DNA of 27,729 nucleotides from Thermodesulfobacteriaceae bacterium. Lineage in GTDB: Bacteria; Desulfobacterota; Dissulfuribacteria; Dissulfuribacterales; UBA3076. Every line of letters starts with the position of its first letter. The first letter of the stretch is position 1. The notes under the pieces were generated by a model. It made no database searches, was not told the DNA's origin, and was given only the letters and a program-made list of their open reading frames with translations. Shown one piece after another: positions 15,901-23,942 of this stretch. Position numbers and translations under genes: made by a program. The stretch spans positions 1 through 27,729 of the forward strand of contig DTYO01000318.1 of assembly GCA_012961845.1 (NCBI GenBank), written 5' to 3'.

Positions 15901-16126
15901 GGATACCCCTTATTCGCTCTTCTATCTGGAGGATTATACCGTCTTCGATCTCCTCCGGGCTTGCTCCAGGATAAACCACACTGATCTGAATCATATCCAG
16001 CAGCACTTCCGGAAACAGCTCCTGCCTGATGCTGAAGCTCATGACCAGACCACCCACAATGAACAGCATCATGACCAGGTTTGCAGCCACATGATTGTGA
16101 GCCATCCACTTGATTGCTCCGTTCAT
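12989..16126 (-). CDS. RND-family efflux pump, inner-membrane transporter (HAE-type), system 1
   Basis: 1045 residues, typical for AcrB/MdtC-like proton antiporters of the inner membrane. Topology is canonical: TM1 at about 13-31, a large periplasmic porter domain, TM2-6 from about 333, a second periplasmic domain, then TM8-12 ending near 1035. The proton-relay segment GIVVDDAIVVGENIFEH in TM4 has Asp397 and Asp398. VVYPGASPEEIED (50-62) and the TM-rich repeat LSGVVVNDSLLLIDQVNR in the second half are family hallmarks. Substrates are unknown. It is the last gene of a tetR-OMF-MFP-RND operon and its ATG overlaps the MFP stop (ATGA). The C-terminus overlaps the convergent GGT gene by 6 bp, leaving no intergenic terminator. 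Confidence 0.95.
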   Translation of the reverse strand: MNGAIKWMAHNHVAANLVMMLFIVGGLVMSFSIRQELFPEVLLDMIQISVVYPGASPEEIEDGIILQIEERIRGIHGIKEVKSVASEGRGTVTAEILSGQDADIILQDIRSEVERITTFPKDAEEPVIIKLVNRREVISVVVYGEMSEEALRQQAEAVRDDLLAFPQITQVELGGVRPYEISIEISEENLRRYGLTLEKVATRVRRASQDIPGGSIKVQGGEILVRTKEKRYRGEEYAGIVVIGYPDGTEVTLGEIGDVRDTFRETDQFARFDGMPAAMVSVFRVGEQKPIQISEMVRGYIEQRRKTIPSSVKLAVWNDRSEYLSSRMGLLKKNAVIGLVLVFINLSLFLQMRLALWVMLGIPISFLGALFIMPAIGVSINMISLFAFIMALGIVVDDAIVVGENIFEHRQRGKSYLQAAVDGAREVAVPVVFSVLTSVTAFLPLMYIAGTIGKFIRVIPFVVISILLISLIESLFVLPAHLSFGSHSVSAEGISGRLEQVRQWFTTRLEGFIRGPYRRLLEVSLEFRYATVAVAVAVMLISVGILKGGIIKFRFMPAVEGNTVRVELRMPRGTTVETTDKITRHIMEKGVETVEQIDREAGGHGSILRHMYTVVGGTIAKGGPGSTGQTASASYLANIGMFLVPSEERSVPALEVSHRWRANVGEIPGVEALVFKSSMVHMGENIDVRLAHKTGILDAAAETLKAVLAGYDGVTDIVDNRPAGKRELKIRLKPAARTMGITEEDLGRQVRSAFYGAEALRFQRGRDEIKVMVRYPEEFRKSMTGFDNLRIHTPDGGEMPLSEAAYIELGRGFSEINRAEQKRVINVTASVDNTEANAEEIIAELKKNVLPQMLKDYPGLSYDMEGEEKERKESMTSMMRGFSMALFGIYALLAIPFRSYSQPLLIMVAIPFGVIGAIAGHLIMRFDLSILSVFGIVALSGVVVNDSLLLIDQVNRNRMDGRGLMQALMDAGQRRFRPILLTSFTTYFGLAPMIFERSVQAQFLIPMAISLGYGILFATGITLLLIPSLYHVLEDVKAVYRRCCS

Positions 16127-17307
16127 CTTGTCTGCACCTTTGACGTGGTTTCCCGGAGTTTCAGGCCGTCAACTGCACCTGCCAGCTCGGTCAGCACTAT
16201 CTTATCTCCTTCCCTGATTCCGCTGCTTATAATGGCATCTTCTCTCTCGATTCGTATACAGGTTACCGGCCTTATGCGGAGTTTCCGACCTTCATCCATG
16301 ACCCACACAGTGGACCCCTTTCTCAACGCACTCCTCGGTATGACCATCACCCCGCTCAGAAGAGTGCCGCTGATTTCCACTTCCACAAACATCCCTATGC
16401 TGAGATCGATTCCCCTGTCCTCAGCTTCAAGACCATAAGGATCCATGACCTGGACAACTACCCGGGCCATCCGGGACCTGGGGTCGATTTCTCCTAGTGT
16501 CCGGACCACCTTCCCCTCCCATGTATGCAGTTTGGTCCCTATTTTCTTTTTCACCAGAGTCGGCGGCTCTGTGCCTCTCTCCCCTTTCCCAGGCAGATCC
16601 AGCCACTGCAGTTCAGCAAGCGACAGCGGAACCACCACTTCGGCCATATCGGTTCCAGCCAGTTCGGCGACACTGTTTCCGGGCTTGACATAACGGCCGG
16701 ACCCGACATTCTCCGAGCGCACCAGGCAGTTGAAAGGGGCACTGACCCTGGTTCTGGAAAGGTTGATCTCTGCCTGTTCAAGGGCTGCCCTGGCAGATGC
16801 AAGGTTGGCCCTGGCTTCTTTGAGCTGGGGTTCGTGGAATACCAGTGGACTGGCCTTTTTCTTTCTGTCACCACTGATATGCTTCCATTCCTCTCTTGCA
16901 ATCTCGGCGCTGGTCTTCTCCGTAATGAGAGCAAGTTCCGCCCGGGCAAGCTGGGCTCTGGCCTTCTCTACGGCAAGTTCATAGTCCCGGTCCTCTATCC
17001 GGAACATAGGTTCGCCTTTTCTGAAAAAGCCGCCTGGAATCAGGTGCGCAGAGACCCATGTCACTTTGCCGGTGACCTCCGTGGTAAGGGTTACCTGAGT
17101 CCTGGGTCTCACGGTGCCGGTACCTGTTATGGTAACGGGGACATCCTGCCTCGTCACGCGGAAAACCCTAACCAGCGCCCCCAGATTTTCCCTTTCAGTT
17201 TTTCCTGGTTCGGACCTGTTGATTTCAAGATATTTCATGACCAGGAAGCCGGCAGCTGTGATCAATACAGGTAAAACGATTTTCAGAAATATATCCTTTC
17301 GGATCAT
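16123..17307 (-). CDS. Periplasmic adaptor (membrane-fusion protein) of RND system 1
   Basis: 394 residues of the HlyD/AcrA family, linking pump and outer-membrane channel. A single N-terminal membrane anchor or uncleaved signal (about 9-27) is followed by a first lipoyl half-motif (VTLTTEVTGKVTWV, 72-85), an alpha-helical hairpin (about 108-185) rich in Ala, Glu, Lys and Arg, the second lipoyl half (VSAPFNCLVRSENVGSGRYV, 188-207) and a beta-barrel/membrane-proximal region to the end. No lipobox is seen. Its ATG directly abuts the OMF stop codon with no gap, with GGAG 11 bp upstream inside the OMF gene, and its stop overlaps the RND start by 4 bp. Confidence 0.93.
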   Translation of the reverse strand: MIRKDIFLKIVLPVLITAAGFLVMKYLEINRSEPGKTERENLGALVRVFRVTRQDVPVTITGTGTVRPRTQVTLTTEVTGKVTWVSAHLIPGGFFRKGEPMFRIEDRDYELAVEKARAQLARAELALITEKTSAEIAREEWKHISGDRKKKASPLVFHEPQLKEARANLASARAALEQAEINLSRTRVSAPFNCLVRSENVGSGRYVKPGNSVAELAGTDMAEVVVPLSLAELQWLDLPGKGERGTEPPTLVKKKIGTKLHTWEGKVVRTLGEIDPRSRMARVVVQVMDPYGLEAEDRGIDLSIGMFVEVEISGTLLSGVMVIPRSALRKGSTVWVMDEGRKLRIRPVTCIRIEREDAIISSGIREGDKIVLTELAGAVDGLKLRETTSKVQTR

Positions 17308-18720
17308 CTAGTATCCAAGCTCCTTTCGGATCTGCAAATCTTCATCCATCCAGTCTCCGCCAAGGGCGCGCATCAGAGATATAAAGTTGGAAACTTCCTG
17401 TCTCCTGGCAGCTATCAGCTGGCTCTGCGCCTCGAGATATGTTTTCTGTGCTGCAAGAACCGGAATATAATCCGTCAGACCCCAGAAATACCTTGCTTCC
17501 GCGAGCCTGAGCCCCTCAGAAGCAGACAGTACCCAGTTCTTCAGTAAATCAACTCTGCGGCTGGTATTTCGTGTATTAGACAGGGCATCCTCCACCTCCA
17601 TGACCGACCTGAGGACAGTCTTTTTATATCCGGCAAGATCTTCCTGAAGAAGGGCCTGCGCTCTTTCTATATCTGCCTTTCTCCTGCCTGCATCAAACAG
17701 AGGCATGGTTGCATCTGAGAGAAGGCTCCAGAAAGTACCGGTAGTAAGCCCAAGGATGGAATCTATCTGACTTCTCCCCAGCAGGGCAGCCAGATTGAAT
17801 GATGGAAATCTGTCTGCGACTGCGACGGCTACATCAAAATCCCTGGCCTTCAGCCTCAGAATAGCCGATTGGATGTCCGGCCGTCTTTTTAGGAGCTCAG
17901 ATGGCAGACAATGCGGCAGTTTGTCTTCTATTTCGGGGATATCGGCCCTCCTACCTGTAATATCATCATCCGGAAACCTTCCCAGCAGCACTGATATGGC
18001 ATGATTCACCCGGGAAAGAGCGGCTTCATAAACTGGGCGCCTGGAAATGGTCTGTTCTGCACTCTGTCTGCTCTGGTAGACATCCACTGCCGGCACCAAG
18101 CCTTCAAGATAACGCCTTTCCACTCTCTCCAGGGTATCTATTTCGGAGGCAATGATGGCATCCACCAGATTGAGCTGAGCCCTCTGCTCCACTGAGAAAA
18201 AATAGAGATCAACGATTTCGGCTGTGAGGCCTACGTACAGGGTTTTCATGTCTTCTCCTGCAGCCTGAAACCTGAGTCTGCCTGCCTCGCTTCCTGACTT
18301 GAACTTGTTCCAGAAATCAATCTCATAGCTGGCTGCAGCAGAAAATGCGTAATTGTCAGCTGTAAAGTCATTGGTGCGCCCCGGCCTTCTCGTCCTGTCC
18401 GCCTCTGCCTGGAGATTGATCGCTGGAAACCGATGGGAAAAAGCAATTCCGGCCTGTGCCTCTGCCTGTCTTAAACGGGCAAAGGCTTTTTCCAGATCAT
18501 GGTTGTTTTTCAGCGCCTCATCCACCAGGGAATTGAGTCTGTTGTCTCCGAACCGCTCCCACCATCTGCCAAAGTCCTGCTGCAAACCTGTTCCGTCCAG
18601 AGACTCCACAAACCTGTCCGGCATGGCTACAGGGTCCCCGGTAACCTGCGGGGAATGAACGGTGCAGCCCCATGTAAGAGCAGTACACAGTATTATTATC
18701 CCCGTACCGAATAGTTTCAT
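17308..18720 (-). CDS. TolC/NodT-family outer membrane efflux channel, probable lipoprotein
   Basis: 470 residues with the duplicated OEP helical-barrel architecture. The N-terminus MKLFGTGIIILCTALTWGC looks like a lipoprotein signal with Cys19, although Trp at -2 and Thr at -3 make the lipobox atypical. Family-type segments include WWERFGDNRLNSLVDEAL (about 52-69), AEAQAGIAFSHRFPAINL, ASYEIDFWNKF and SLLSDATMPLFDAGRRKADI. It should form the outer-membrane exit duct for the adaptor and pump encoded downstream, and may also serve RND system 2, which has no OMF gene beside it. ATG start overlaps the tetR stop (ATGA). Confidence 0.92.
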   Translation of the reverse strand: MKLFGTGIIILCTALTWGCTVHSPQVTGDPVAMPDRFVESLDGTGLQQDFGRWWERFGDNRLNSLVDEALKNNHDLEKAFARLRQAEAQAGIAFSHRFPAINLQAEADRTRRPGRTNDFTADNYAFSAAASYEIDFWNKFKSGSEAGRLRFQAAGEDMKTLYVGLTAEIVDLYFFSVEQRAQLNLVDAIIASEIDTLERVERRYLEGLVPAVDVYQSRQSAEQTISRRPVYEAALSRVNHAISVLLGRFPDDDITGRRADIPEIEDKLPHCLPSELLKRRPDIQSAILRLKARDFDVAVAVADRFPSFNLAALLGRSQIDSILGLTTGTFWSLLSDATMPLFDAGRRKADIERAQALLQEDLAGYKKTVLRSVMEVEDALSNTRNTSRRVDLLKNWVLSASEGLRLAEARYFWGLTDYIPVLAAQKTYLEAQSQLIAARRQEVSNFISLMRALGGDWMDEDLQIRKELGY

Positions 18721-19355
18721 TCGACTGCCTCCTCCATCCCGGCAGTCAGAAACGGTATCAACACATCGATAATGGACCCGATATCTTCCTCAGGTTTAAG
18801 GTCATCAGGCATGAATATTGGATCCCTCGCTGTACGCATGACATGGCTGAAGGCTCCCAGGGCAAACTGAAGTCGCCAGTACAGGACGCGGTAAGGTACA
18901 TGAGGCAGTGCAAAACACAGAATCTCCAGGAGATATCTGAAAACCGGTTCCAGGTGACCTATCAGTATATTCCTTACAGTATCGTCCGGCTCTGGCATGG
19001 CACGCCCTATTATTGTAACGAACTCCTTTGCCTGGGAACTGGTCTCCAGAAATACCAGGGTGGGTCTGAAAAAAACGCTGAGGATCTCACTGACATCAGG
19101 CCTGGCCTGCTGATTTACAGATTCTGCCATGACTGCACGCAGCCGCCCCATCCTCATTCTGTTGATGGGAACCATCCGCCTGCTGATTACCTCGCTGATG
19201 AGGGCCTCCTTGGAGCCGAAGTGGTAATTTACCGCCGCCAGATTGACCGATGCCTCCCTAGTAATGTTTCTGAGAGACGTGGCATGAAATCCATCCCTGG
19301 CAAACAGCCGTTCAGCCGCGTCAAGTATCCGTCCCTTTGTATTCCTTTCAGTCAC
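18717..19355 (-). CDS. TetR/AcrR-family transcriptional repressor (CecR/YbiH-like)
   Basis: 212 residues. The N-terminal DNA-binding domain reads RILDAAERLFARDGFHATS (9-27) followed by a helix-turn-helix ending AAVNYHFGSKEALISEVISR (40-59). The C-terminal ligand domain, with a conserved-looking QFALGAFSHVMR segment, resembles the CecR/YbiH (DUF1956) group, whose E. coli member controls transport genes. It starts with GTG and has only a weak GAG-type ribosome site; a 17-codon leader ORF with a strong site sits just upstream. As first gene of the RND-1 operon it likely regulates its own operon and possibly the divergent RND-2 genes through the palindromes at 19441-19484. The inducer is unknown. 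Confidence 0.9.
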   Translation of the reverse strand: MTERNTKGRILDAAERLFARDGFHATSLRNITREASVNLAAVNYHFGSKEALISEVISRRMVPINRMRMGRLRAVMAESVNQQARPDVSEILSVFFRPTLVFLETSSQAKEFVTIIGRAMPEPDDTVRNILIGHLEPVFRYLLEILCFALPHVPYRVLYWRLQFALGAFSHVMRTARDPIFMPDDLKPEEDIGSIIDVLIPFLTAGMEEAVE

Positions 19356-19373
19356 TTGCAGCTCGCAACAGGG

Positions 19374-19427
19374 TTAAACCCGGATAATACGGATACAATC
19401 ATTCTTCACGATATCACTATCACTCAT
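19374..19427 (-). CDS. Possible 17-residue leader peptide upstream of tetR
   Basis: On the minus strand an ATG at 19427 is preceded by GGAGG (19432-19436) with a 4-base spacer, the strongest ribosome site in this region. The frame encodes MSDSDIVKNDCIRIIRV and stops at TAA (19374), 18 bp before the GTG of tetR. It could couple translation to the weakly initiated tetR or be a chance ORF; no attenuation hairpin is evident. The peptide matches nothing I recognise. Confidence 0.35.
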   Translation of the reverse strand: MSDSDIVKNDCIRIIRV

Positions 19428-19440
19428 ATAACCTCCGCCT

Positions 19441-19462
19441 GTTTTAAACATTCGTTTAAAAC
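19441..19462. promoter_or_regulatory. Candidate TetR operator 1 (22-bp palindrome)
   Basis: GTTTTAAAC-ATTC-GTTTAAAAC: two perfect 9-bp inverted arms with a 4-bp spacer, in the divergent region between tetR and the RND-2 operon. Size and symmetry suit a TetR dimer. It lies just upstream of the leader ORF's ribosome site, so binding would most directly block the tetR-OMF-MFP-RND transcript. Confidence 0.55.
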
Positions 19463-19470
19463 GATAACTT

Positions 19471-19484
19471 AAAACATCTGTTTT
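19471..19484. promoter_or_regulatory. Candidate TetR operator 2 (AAAACA-TC-TGTTTT)
   Basis: A perfect 6-bp inverted repeat with a 2-bp spacer, centred about 26 bp from the centre of the first palindrome and sharing its AAAAC/GTTTT half-site composition. Two neighbouring sites on a similar helical face would be consistent with cooperative or dual control, though similarity between the two is only partial. Confidence 0.4.
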
Positions 19485-19540
19485 GAAAACCCTGACTTCA
19501 TCCGTACAGTACAGCAGAACGCCGATATGCAAATGCATGC

Positions 19541-19569
19541 TTGGCAAGACGGCCCTTCTATTATATAAA
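19541..19569 (+). promoter_or_regulatory. Sigma-70-like promoter for the second MFP-RND operon
   Basis: TTGGCA (19541-19546, 5/6) and TATAAA (19564-19569, 5/6) are separated by exactly 17 bp. Transcription would start near 19576, about 24 nt before the ATG at 19600, so the in-frame TTG at 19483 would not be transcribed from it. A small palindrome ATGCA-AA-TGCAT (19527-19538) abuts the -35 box. The larger palindromes lie 57 bp or more upstream. Confidence 0.55.
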
Positions 19570-19599
19570 TTAACAACGGGTTGCTGCCCAGAGTTTCTC

Positions 19600-20697
19600 A
19601 TGAAAAACACCGTACATGCCAGATCGCAAGACTCATCTGCAGGCCGCTTCATACTCACGCTGATTTCAAACTCCGGAGATCTCCGTGCAGCAGGCCCGGT
19701 TACAGCACTCGTTCTTTTGCTCCTGTGTCTCTGCACATTTTCACAGGGAGTATCGGCTGCGGATGAACCCAGGTTTTTCACAGCCCTTCCCGCAGCCTGC
19801 ACAGTGCAGCTGACAGGTTTTACCCGGGCAAGGGCCACCATGGAGCTGGTATCAGAACACTCCGGCAAGGTAACAGAAGTCAATTTCGATGTGGGGGACA
19901 CCATACCTGCCAACAGCGTGTTTGTCCGCACGGATCCGACTTTCCTGGAACTGGATCTCAAGAGAAACCTGGCATCTCAGGCAAGGGCCATGTCTGAAAT
20001 AGATTATTTCGACAGGGAGGCAGCCAGATACCGTACACTGGTCCAGAGACAGACAGCCGCAGTCTCTGCACTTGACAAACTGGAACAGGAACTGACCCGA
20101 TCCAGGCATACGCTTCATGAGCTGGAAGTGGAAGAAGCTGTTCTCAGGGAAAAACTGGCACGCACGGCTGTTCCGGCCCCTTCAGGCTGGAGGGTGATAA
20201 GAAGATTCATAGAACCCGGTGAATGGATCTCTGCGGGACAGACCGCGGCAGTCCTCGGAGACTTCAGAAAACTCCTCATACCCTACGCCCTTTCTCCAGA
20301 CGAATACCATTCGTTGATGGAATTGGATCCTTCCATCGTTCTCACGCTGCCCGACCAGGGAGACAGACAGATCAAGGCCCGAATTTTCAGGGTTTCACCT
20401 GCCTTTGACCCAGTGACGCGAAAGATAAATGTAGAACTAGCAGTCTCCGAAGGCATGCCTGTGATGAGGGGAGGCTTCCGGTGCCGCCTCACGATCAGCC
20501 TGCCGGACAGGTCCGGCGCTGTCCTGGCGCCGAAAACCGCCTTGGAACAGCGCTACGAAGACTTCTGGCTGGTCAGAAAAAGCGGCCGGAAGGTAAGGGT
20601 ATTGATCCTCGGCGACGGACCTGATCAGGAAACTGTGAGGATTACGTCACCTGATATCAGACCAGGCGAAAAATTCTATCTGCATCCCCCCAGGTAA
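19600..20697 (+). CDS. Periplasmic adaptor (membrane-fusion protein) of RND system 2
   Basis: 365 residues of the HlyD/AcrA family. The N-terminus is unusual: about 30 polar residues precede the hydrophobic core AGPVTALVLLLLCLC (31-45), followed by a signal-peptidase-like VSA-A site near 53. Then come a lipoyl half (VSEHSGKVTEVNFDVGDTI, 84-102), a short alpha-hairpin (about 115-190) and the second half (VPAPSGWRVIRRFIEPGEWI, 191-210), ending in beta-rich domains. ATG at 19600 is favoured because a good promoter ends 30 bp upstream; a TTG at 19483 gives a longer, unlikely protein. The stop is 3 bp before the RND-2 start. It is distinct in sequence and shorter than the system-1 adaptor. Confidence 0.88.
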   Translation: MKNTVHARSQDSSAGRFILTLISNSGDLRAAGPVTALVLLLLCLCTFSQGVSAADEPRFFTALPAACTVQLTGFTRARATMELVSEHSGKVTEVNFDVGDTIPANSVFVRTDPTFLELDLKRNLASQARAMSEIDYFDREAARYRTLVQRQTAAVSALDKLEQELTRSRHTLHELEVEEAVLREKLARTAVPAPSGWRVIRRFIEPGEWISAGQTAAVLGDFRKLLIPYALSPDEYHSLMELDPSIVLTLPDQGDRQIKARIFRVSPAFDPVTRKINVELAVSEGMPVMRGGFRCRLTISLPDRSGAVLAPKTALEQRYEDFWLVRKSGRKVRVLILGDGPDQETVRITSPDIRPGEKFYLHPPR

Positions 20698-20700
20698 CAT

Positions 20701-23700
20701 ATGAGGCCGCTGGTACGTTTCACCCTTGGTCATACAGTGTTTTTCAACCTCATCTTTGTACTTCTCATGGTGGCTGGCGCCTTCTGCTTCTTCAACCTTC
20801 CCCTGGAGAGATATCCTAATGTGGAAATGGGTAAGGTTCTGATCAGCACGTACTATCCGGGGGCATCTTCCACGGACGTGGAAACTTTGATAACAACCAA
20901 GATCGAAGAAGCCCTGGAAGACCTGGAAGACGTTGAATTTATCCGATCCAAATCCTACAGAGAACGTTCCAGCATACTGGTTAAATTCATAGACGATGCC
21001 GACTATCAGTTCCTGTACAGGGAATTGAGATTCAAGGTGCTGGGCATTCTGGATGAACTGCCCCCGGAAGTAGACCCCCCTGTTTTCAAATATATAGATG
21101 TCCGTGACTGGCTGCCGGTAATAAATGTCAACCTGGCAGGAGACCGGAGCAACAGGGCACTGAGCCTCATGGCCGAAGACATGCAGGTATCCCTCAGGCA
21201 GATCGAAGGTGTCCACGATGTGGAGCTCACGGGAGAATTTATCCGTGAATTCCACGTGGTGCTGGATCCAGACCGGATGAAGGCCCTGGGAATAACCTTT
21301 GAGGAGACGGCTGAGGCACTCAGAAGGGCCAATGTATTTTTCCCGGCCGGAGATTTTGCTGACGGCTCAGGTGAATACGTTATCCGAGTAGATGAAAAAT
21401 TCCGCAGCAGAGAAGAAGTGGTCAACTCCATCATACGGAAGGATCTGGACGGATCCTTTGTCACTGTAAACGACATCATCAGGGATGCACGACTGTCGTA
21501 CAGGGATCCTTTTGTCATATCTTCTATCAATGGAGAGAACTGCGTTACCCTGAAGGTGCTCAAGACGGATGAAGGAAATGCTGTAACCATCGCAGAGCAC
21601 GTGCGGAAAACTGCTGAGGAATTCAGACCGATACTGGAAAAGGAAGGCGTACGCGCTATTCTCACCCAGGATTCCACGGTCTACATAAACGACTCCGTCA
21701 CCACTCTCGGCTGGAACATGCTGCTGGGCATCTGTCTTGTTTCTGTCATTCTCTGGTATTTCATGGGGATACGTAATGCAGGGCTCACCACCCTCGGGAT
21801 CCCGTTTTCCTTCCTTGTTACCATGCTGATCATGTATTTTACAGGAAATTCTCTAAATGAAATTACCCTGTTCTGTTTCGTTCTGGTAGCAGGAATCATA
21901 GTGGATGATGCCATAGTGGTAGTGGAAAACATTTATCGTCACTGCCAGGAAGGTTTCCCCTTGAGAGATTCGATCATCAACGGTACCTCGGAGGTGATGG
22001 TCCCCGTTATCTCTGCCACATCCACCACTGTGGCCGCCTTTCTGCCCATGCTGATCATGACAGGTGCCACAGGAGAATTTTTTGCACAGGTGCCCAGGGC
22101 CGTCACATTCGCCATCCTGGCTTCCCTTCTTGAATGCCTGTTCATACTGCCCATTCATTATCTGGATTTTGGGCCCCGCCCGGCCTCTCCTGCTGACGCC
22201 GGAGAAGTGCACGACAACACCATTCTCAAATTCTTCCATGCCCTTACCGTACGCATAGTATCCGTTACACTCAGGTTTCCTTTCATCAGCATCGGAACCG
22301 TATCTGCGGCATTCATTATCGCCATAGCCATACTGGGTGTTTCAGTAACAGGCAAGATGCCTCTCATAAAAATCAAATTCTTTCCTGACGATTACAAATA
22401 CTACTACATCAACCTGCGGTACCCCGGCACCACTCCTGTGGAGGCTGTCTCTGAACAGCTCAAGGAAATCTCCCGCTTCGTAATGGAAGGCGGCCCGGGC
22501 ATGGCCGGTTCAGCAGCAGCCTTTGCAGGCTTCTACATCAATGAAGACTACGAGCAGATCTTTGGAAACAACCTAGGCACCGTAATAGTAACGCTTCCGG
22601 CAAAAGACCATCAGCATTTTGCCGACTTTCCTGAAAACGACCCGATCAAACATCTCGATTTCATGCGCAGACGCCTGGAGGAAAAATTCACATCATCAGG
22701 CTGTATCCTCTGGGTCCGTCCCGAAAAAGACGGACCGCCAACAGGCAGGGACATCAATGCCAGGATCATGGGCACAAACCCGGACGCAGTCAAAGGTCTT
22801 TCCCGGGAGATCATGCATTTCCTAGAGACAGATCCGGAGATCTCCGGTGACCTCATTGACCTCCAGGACGACCAGGGCCTTACGGGCAGGGTATTCCATA
22901 TGGACATACGGCAGGACAGGGCCCATGAATACGGTATTTCAACACTGGCTGCGGCCCGGCTTGCAGCCAGCGTACTGGACGGCCGCATCGCAGGCAGGTT
23001 CAGACTGGCAGACGAAGAAGTGGACCTCAAACTCATGGTGGACACTTCGTCATTCAGAAATCCGGTAGACGCTCTCGATATTGCCGTCATGGAACATCCA
23101 TCGGGGCCAATCAGGTTGAGAGACCTGGTCAGGACTTACACGAACCTGGAACCTGATTTTCTCACACGCTACCAGGGTGAACGGGCCGTAACAATCACGG
23201 CGAACATCAAGCCTGGAGCAGACATATCAACACCACTTGTAATAGACAGGCTCAAGAGTTATTACCGGACTGTCAGGGAAGAATTTCCAGGCGCAGTTCT
23301 GAGTTTCGGCGGAGAATTTGAATCAACCAGACGTTCTTTCAAATCCCTCATTTATGCCTTTGCCATAGCCATACTGATCATGTATGTGATTCTGGCAACC
23401 CAGTTCAGGTCCTATCTCCAGCCACTGATAATACTCTCGGCGGTTGTCTTTTCCCTCATAGGAGTGATCTTCGGCAAACTTTTCACCCAGTCTCTGTTTA
23501 CAGTCAACAGTTTCATAGCCGTTGTAGGAGTTACAGGAATCGTGGTCAACGACTCTCTGGTTCTGATCGATTTCATCAACAGAAAACACCGGTCAGGCAT
23601 GAGCCGAAGGGAGGCCATCTACCAGGGCATAAAGATAAGACTTAGGCCCATTCTTCTGACCACAATGACCACCACCCTTGGGCTTCTACCCATGGCCGTC

Positions 23701-23919
23701 GGAATTCCCAGCTATTCCATCGTGTGGGGAAGCATGGCAACGACTTTTGTCACAGGCCTTGCTACGGCTACTGCACTCACCCTGTTCATAGTACCCGTCC
23801 AGTGGGAGCTTATCGAAAAATTCAAGGATGCCTCAGGCGGCGGTTCCATGACCCACCCTCCTGTCAGTATAGATCGCCCCCCTAAAATCAGGAATTTTAT
23901 TACGGGACAGGACACATAA
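20701..23919 (+). CDS. RND-family efflux pump, inner-membrane transporter, system 2
   Basis: 1072 residues with the standard RND plan: TM1 about 11-30, porter domain, TM2-6 from about 335, second periplasmic domain, and TM8-12 to about 1040, then a hydrophilic tail of about 30 residues. The TM4 proton-relay sequence AGIIVDDAIVVVENIYRH contains Asp402 and Asp403. YYPGASSTDVETLIT (51-65) and the second-half VTGIVVNDSLVLIDFINR are characteristic. It is clearly a different subgroup from the system-1 pump; the two share only family motifs. A ribosome site AGG lies 9 bp before the ATG, overlapping the adaptor stop region. No outer-membrane factor follows, so it presumably borrows the channel encoded across the divergent promoter or an unlinked one. 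Substrate unknown. Confidence 0.95.
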   Translation: MRPLVRFTLGHTVFFNLIFVLLMVAGAFCFFNLPLERYPNVEMGKVLISTYYPGASSTDVETLITTKIEEALEDLEDVEFIRSKSYRERSSILVKFIDDADYQFLYRELRFKVLGILDELPPEVDPPVFKYIDVRDWLPVINVNLAGDRSNRALSLMAEDMQVSLRQIEGVHDVELTGEFIREFHVVLDPDRMKALGITFEETAEALRRANVFFPAGDFADGSGEYVIRVDEKFRSREEVVNSIIRKDLDGSFVTVNDIIRDARLSYRDPFVISSINGENCVTLKVLKTDEGNAVTIAEHVRKTAEEFRPILEKEGVRAILTQDSTVYINDSVTTLGWNMLLGICLVSVILWYFMGIRNAGLTTLGIPFSFLVTMLIMYFTGNSLNEITLFCFVLVAGIIVDDAIVVVENIYRHCQEGFPLRDSIINGTSEVMVPVISATSTTVAAFLPMLIMTGATGEFFAQVPRAVTFAILASLLECLFILPIHYLDFGPRPASPADAGEVHDNTILKFFHALTVRIVSVTLRFPFISIGTVSAAFIIAIAILGVSVTGKMPLIKIKFFPDDYKYYYINLRYPGTTPVEAVSEQLKEISRFVMEGGPGMAGSAAAFAGFYINEDYEQIFGNNLGTVIVTLPAKDHQHFADFPENDPIKHLDFMRRRLEEKFTSSGCILWVRPEKDGPPTGRDINARIMGTNPDAVKGLSREIMHFLETDPEISGDLIDLQDDQGLTGRVFHMDIRQDRAHEYGISTLAAARLAASVLDGRIAGRFRLADEEVDLKLMVDTSSFRNPVDALDIAVMEHPSGPIRLRDLVRTYTNLEPDFLTRYQGERAVTITANIKPGADISTPLVIDRLKSYYRTVREEFPGAVLSFGGEFESTRRSFKSLIYAFAIAILIMYVILATQFRSYLQPLIILSAVVFSLIGVIFGKLFTQSLFTVNSFIAVVGVTGIVVNDSLVLIDFINRKHRSGMSRREAIYQGIKIRLRPILLTTMTTTLGLLPMAVGIPSYSIVWGSMATTFVTGLATATALTLFIVPVQWELIEKFKDASGGGSMTHPPVSIDRPPKIRNFITGQDT

Positions 23920-23942
23920 AAAAACTTCAGGCATGTCAGTGA

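Noticed and set aside
16525..17274. Plus-strand ORF of 249 codons opposite the system-1 adaptor
   Set aside because: Long, but entirely antisense to an intact MFP gene with all domains; the composition (rich in His, Pro, Phe, Gly) is typical of an antisense shadow.
19483..19599. Longer adaptor-2 protein from the TTG at 19483
   Set aside because: A good promoter lies inside this stretch, and the added residues would put the signal peptide 70 residues into the protein.
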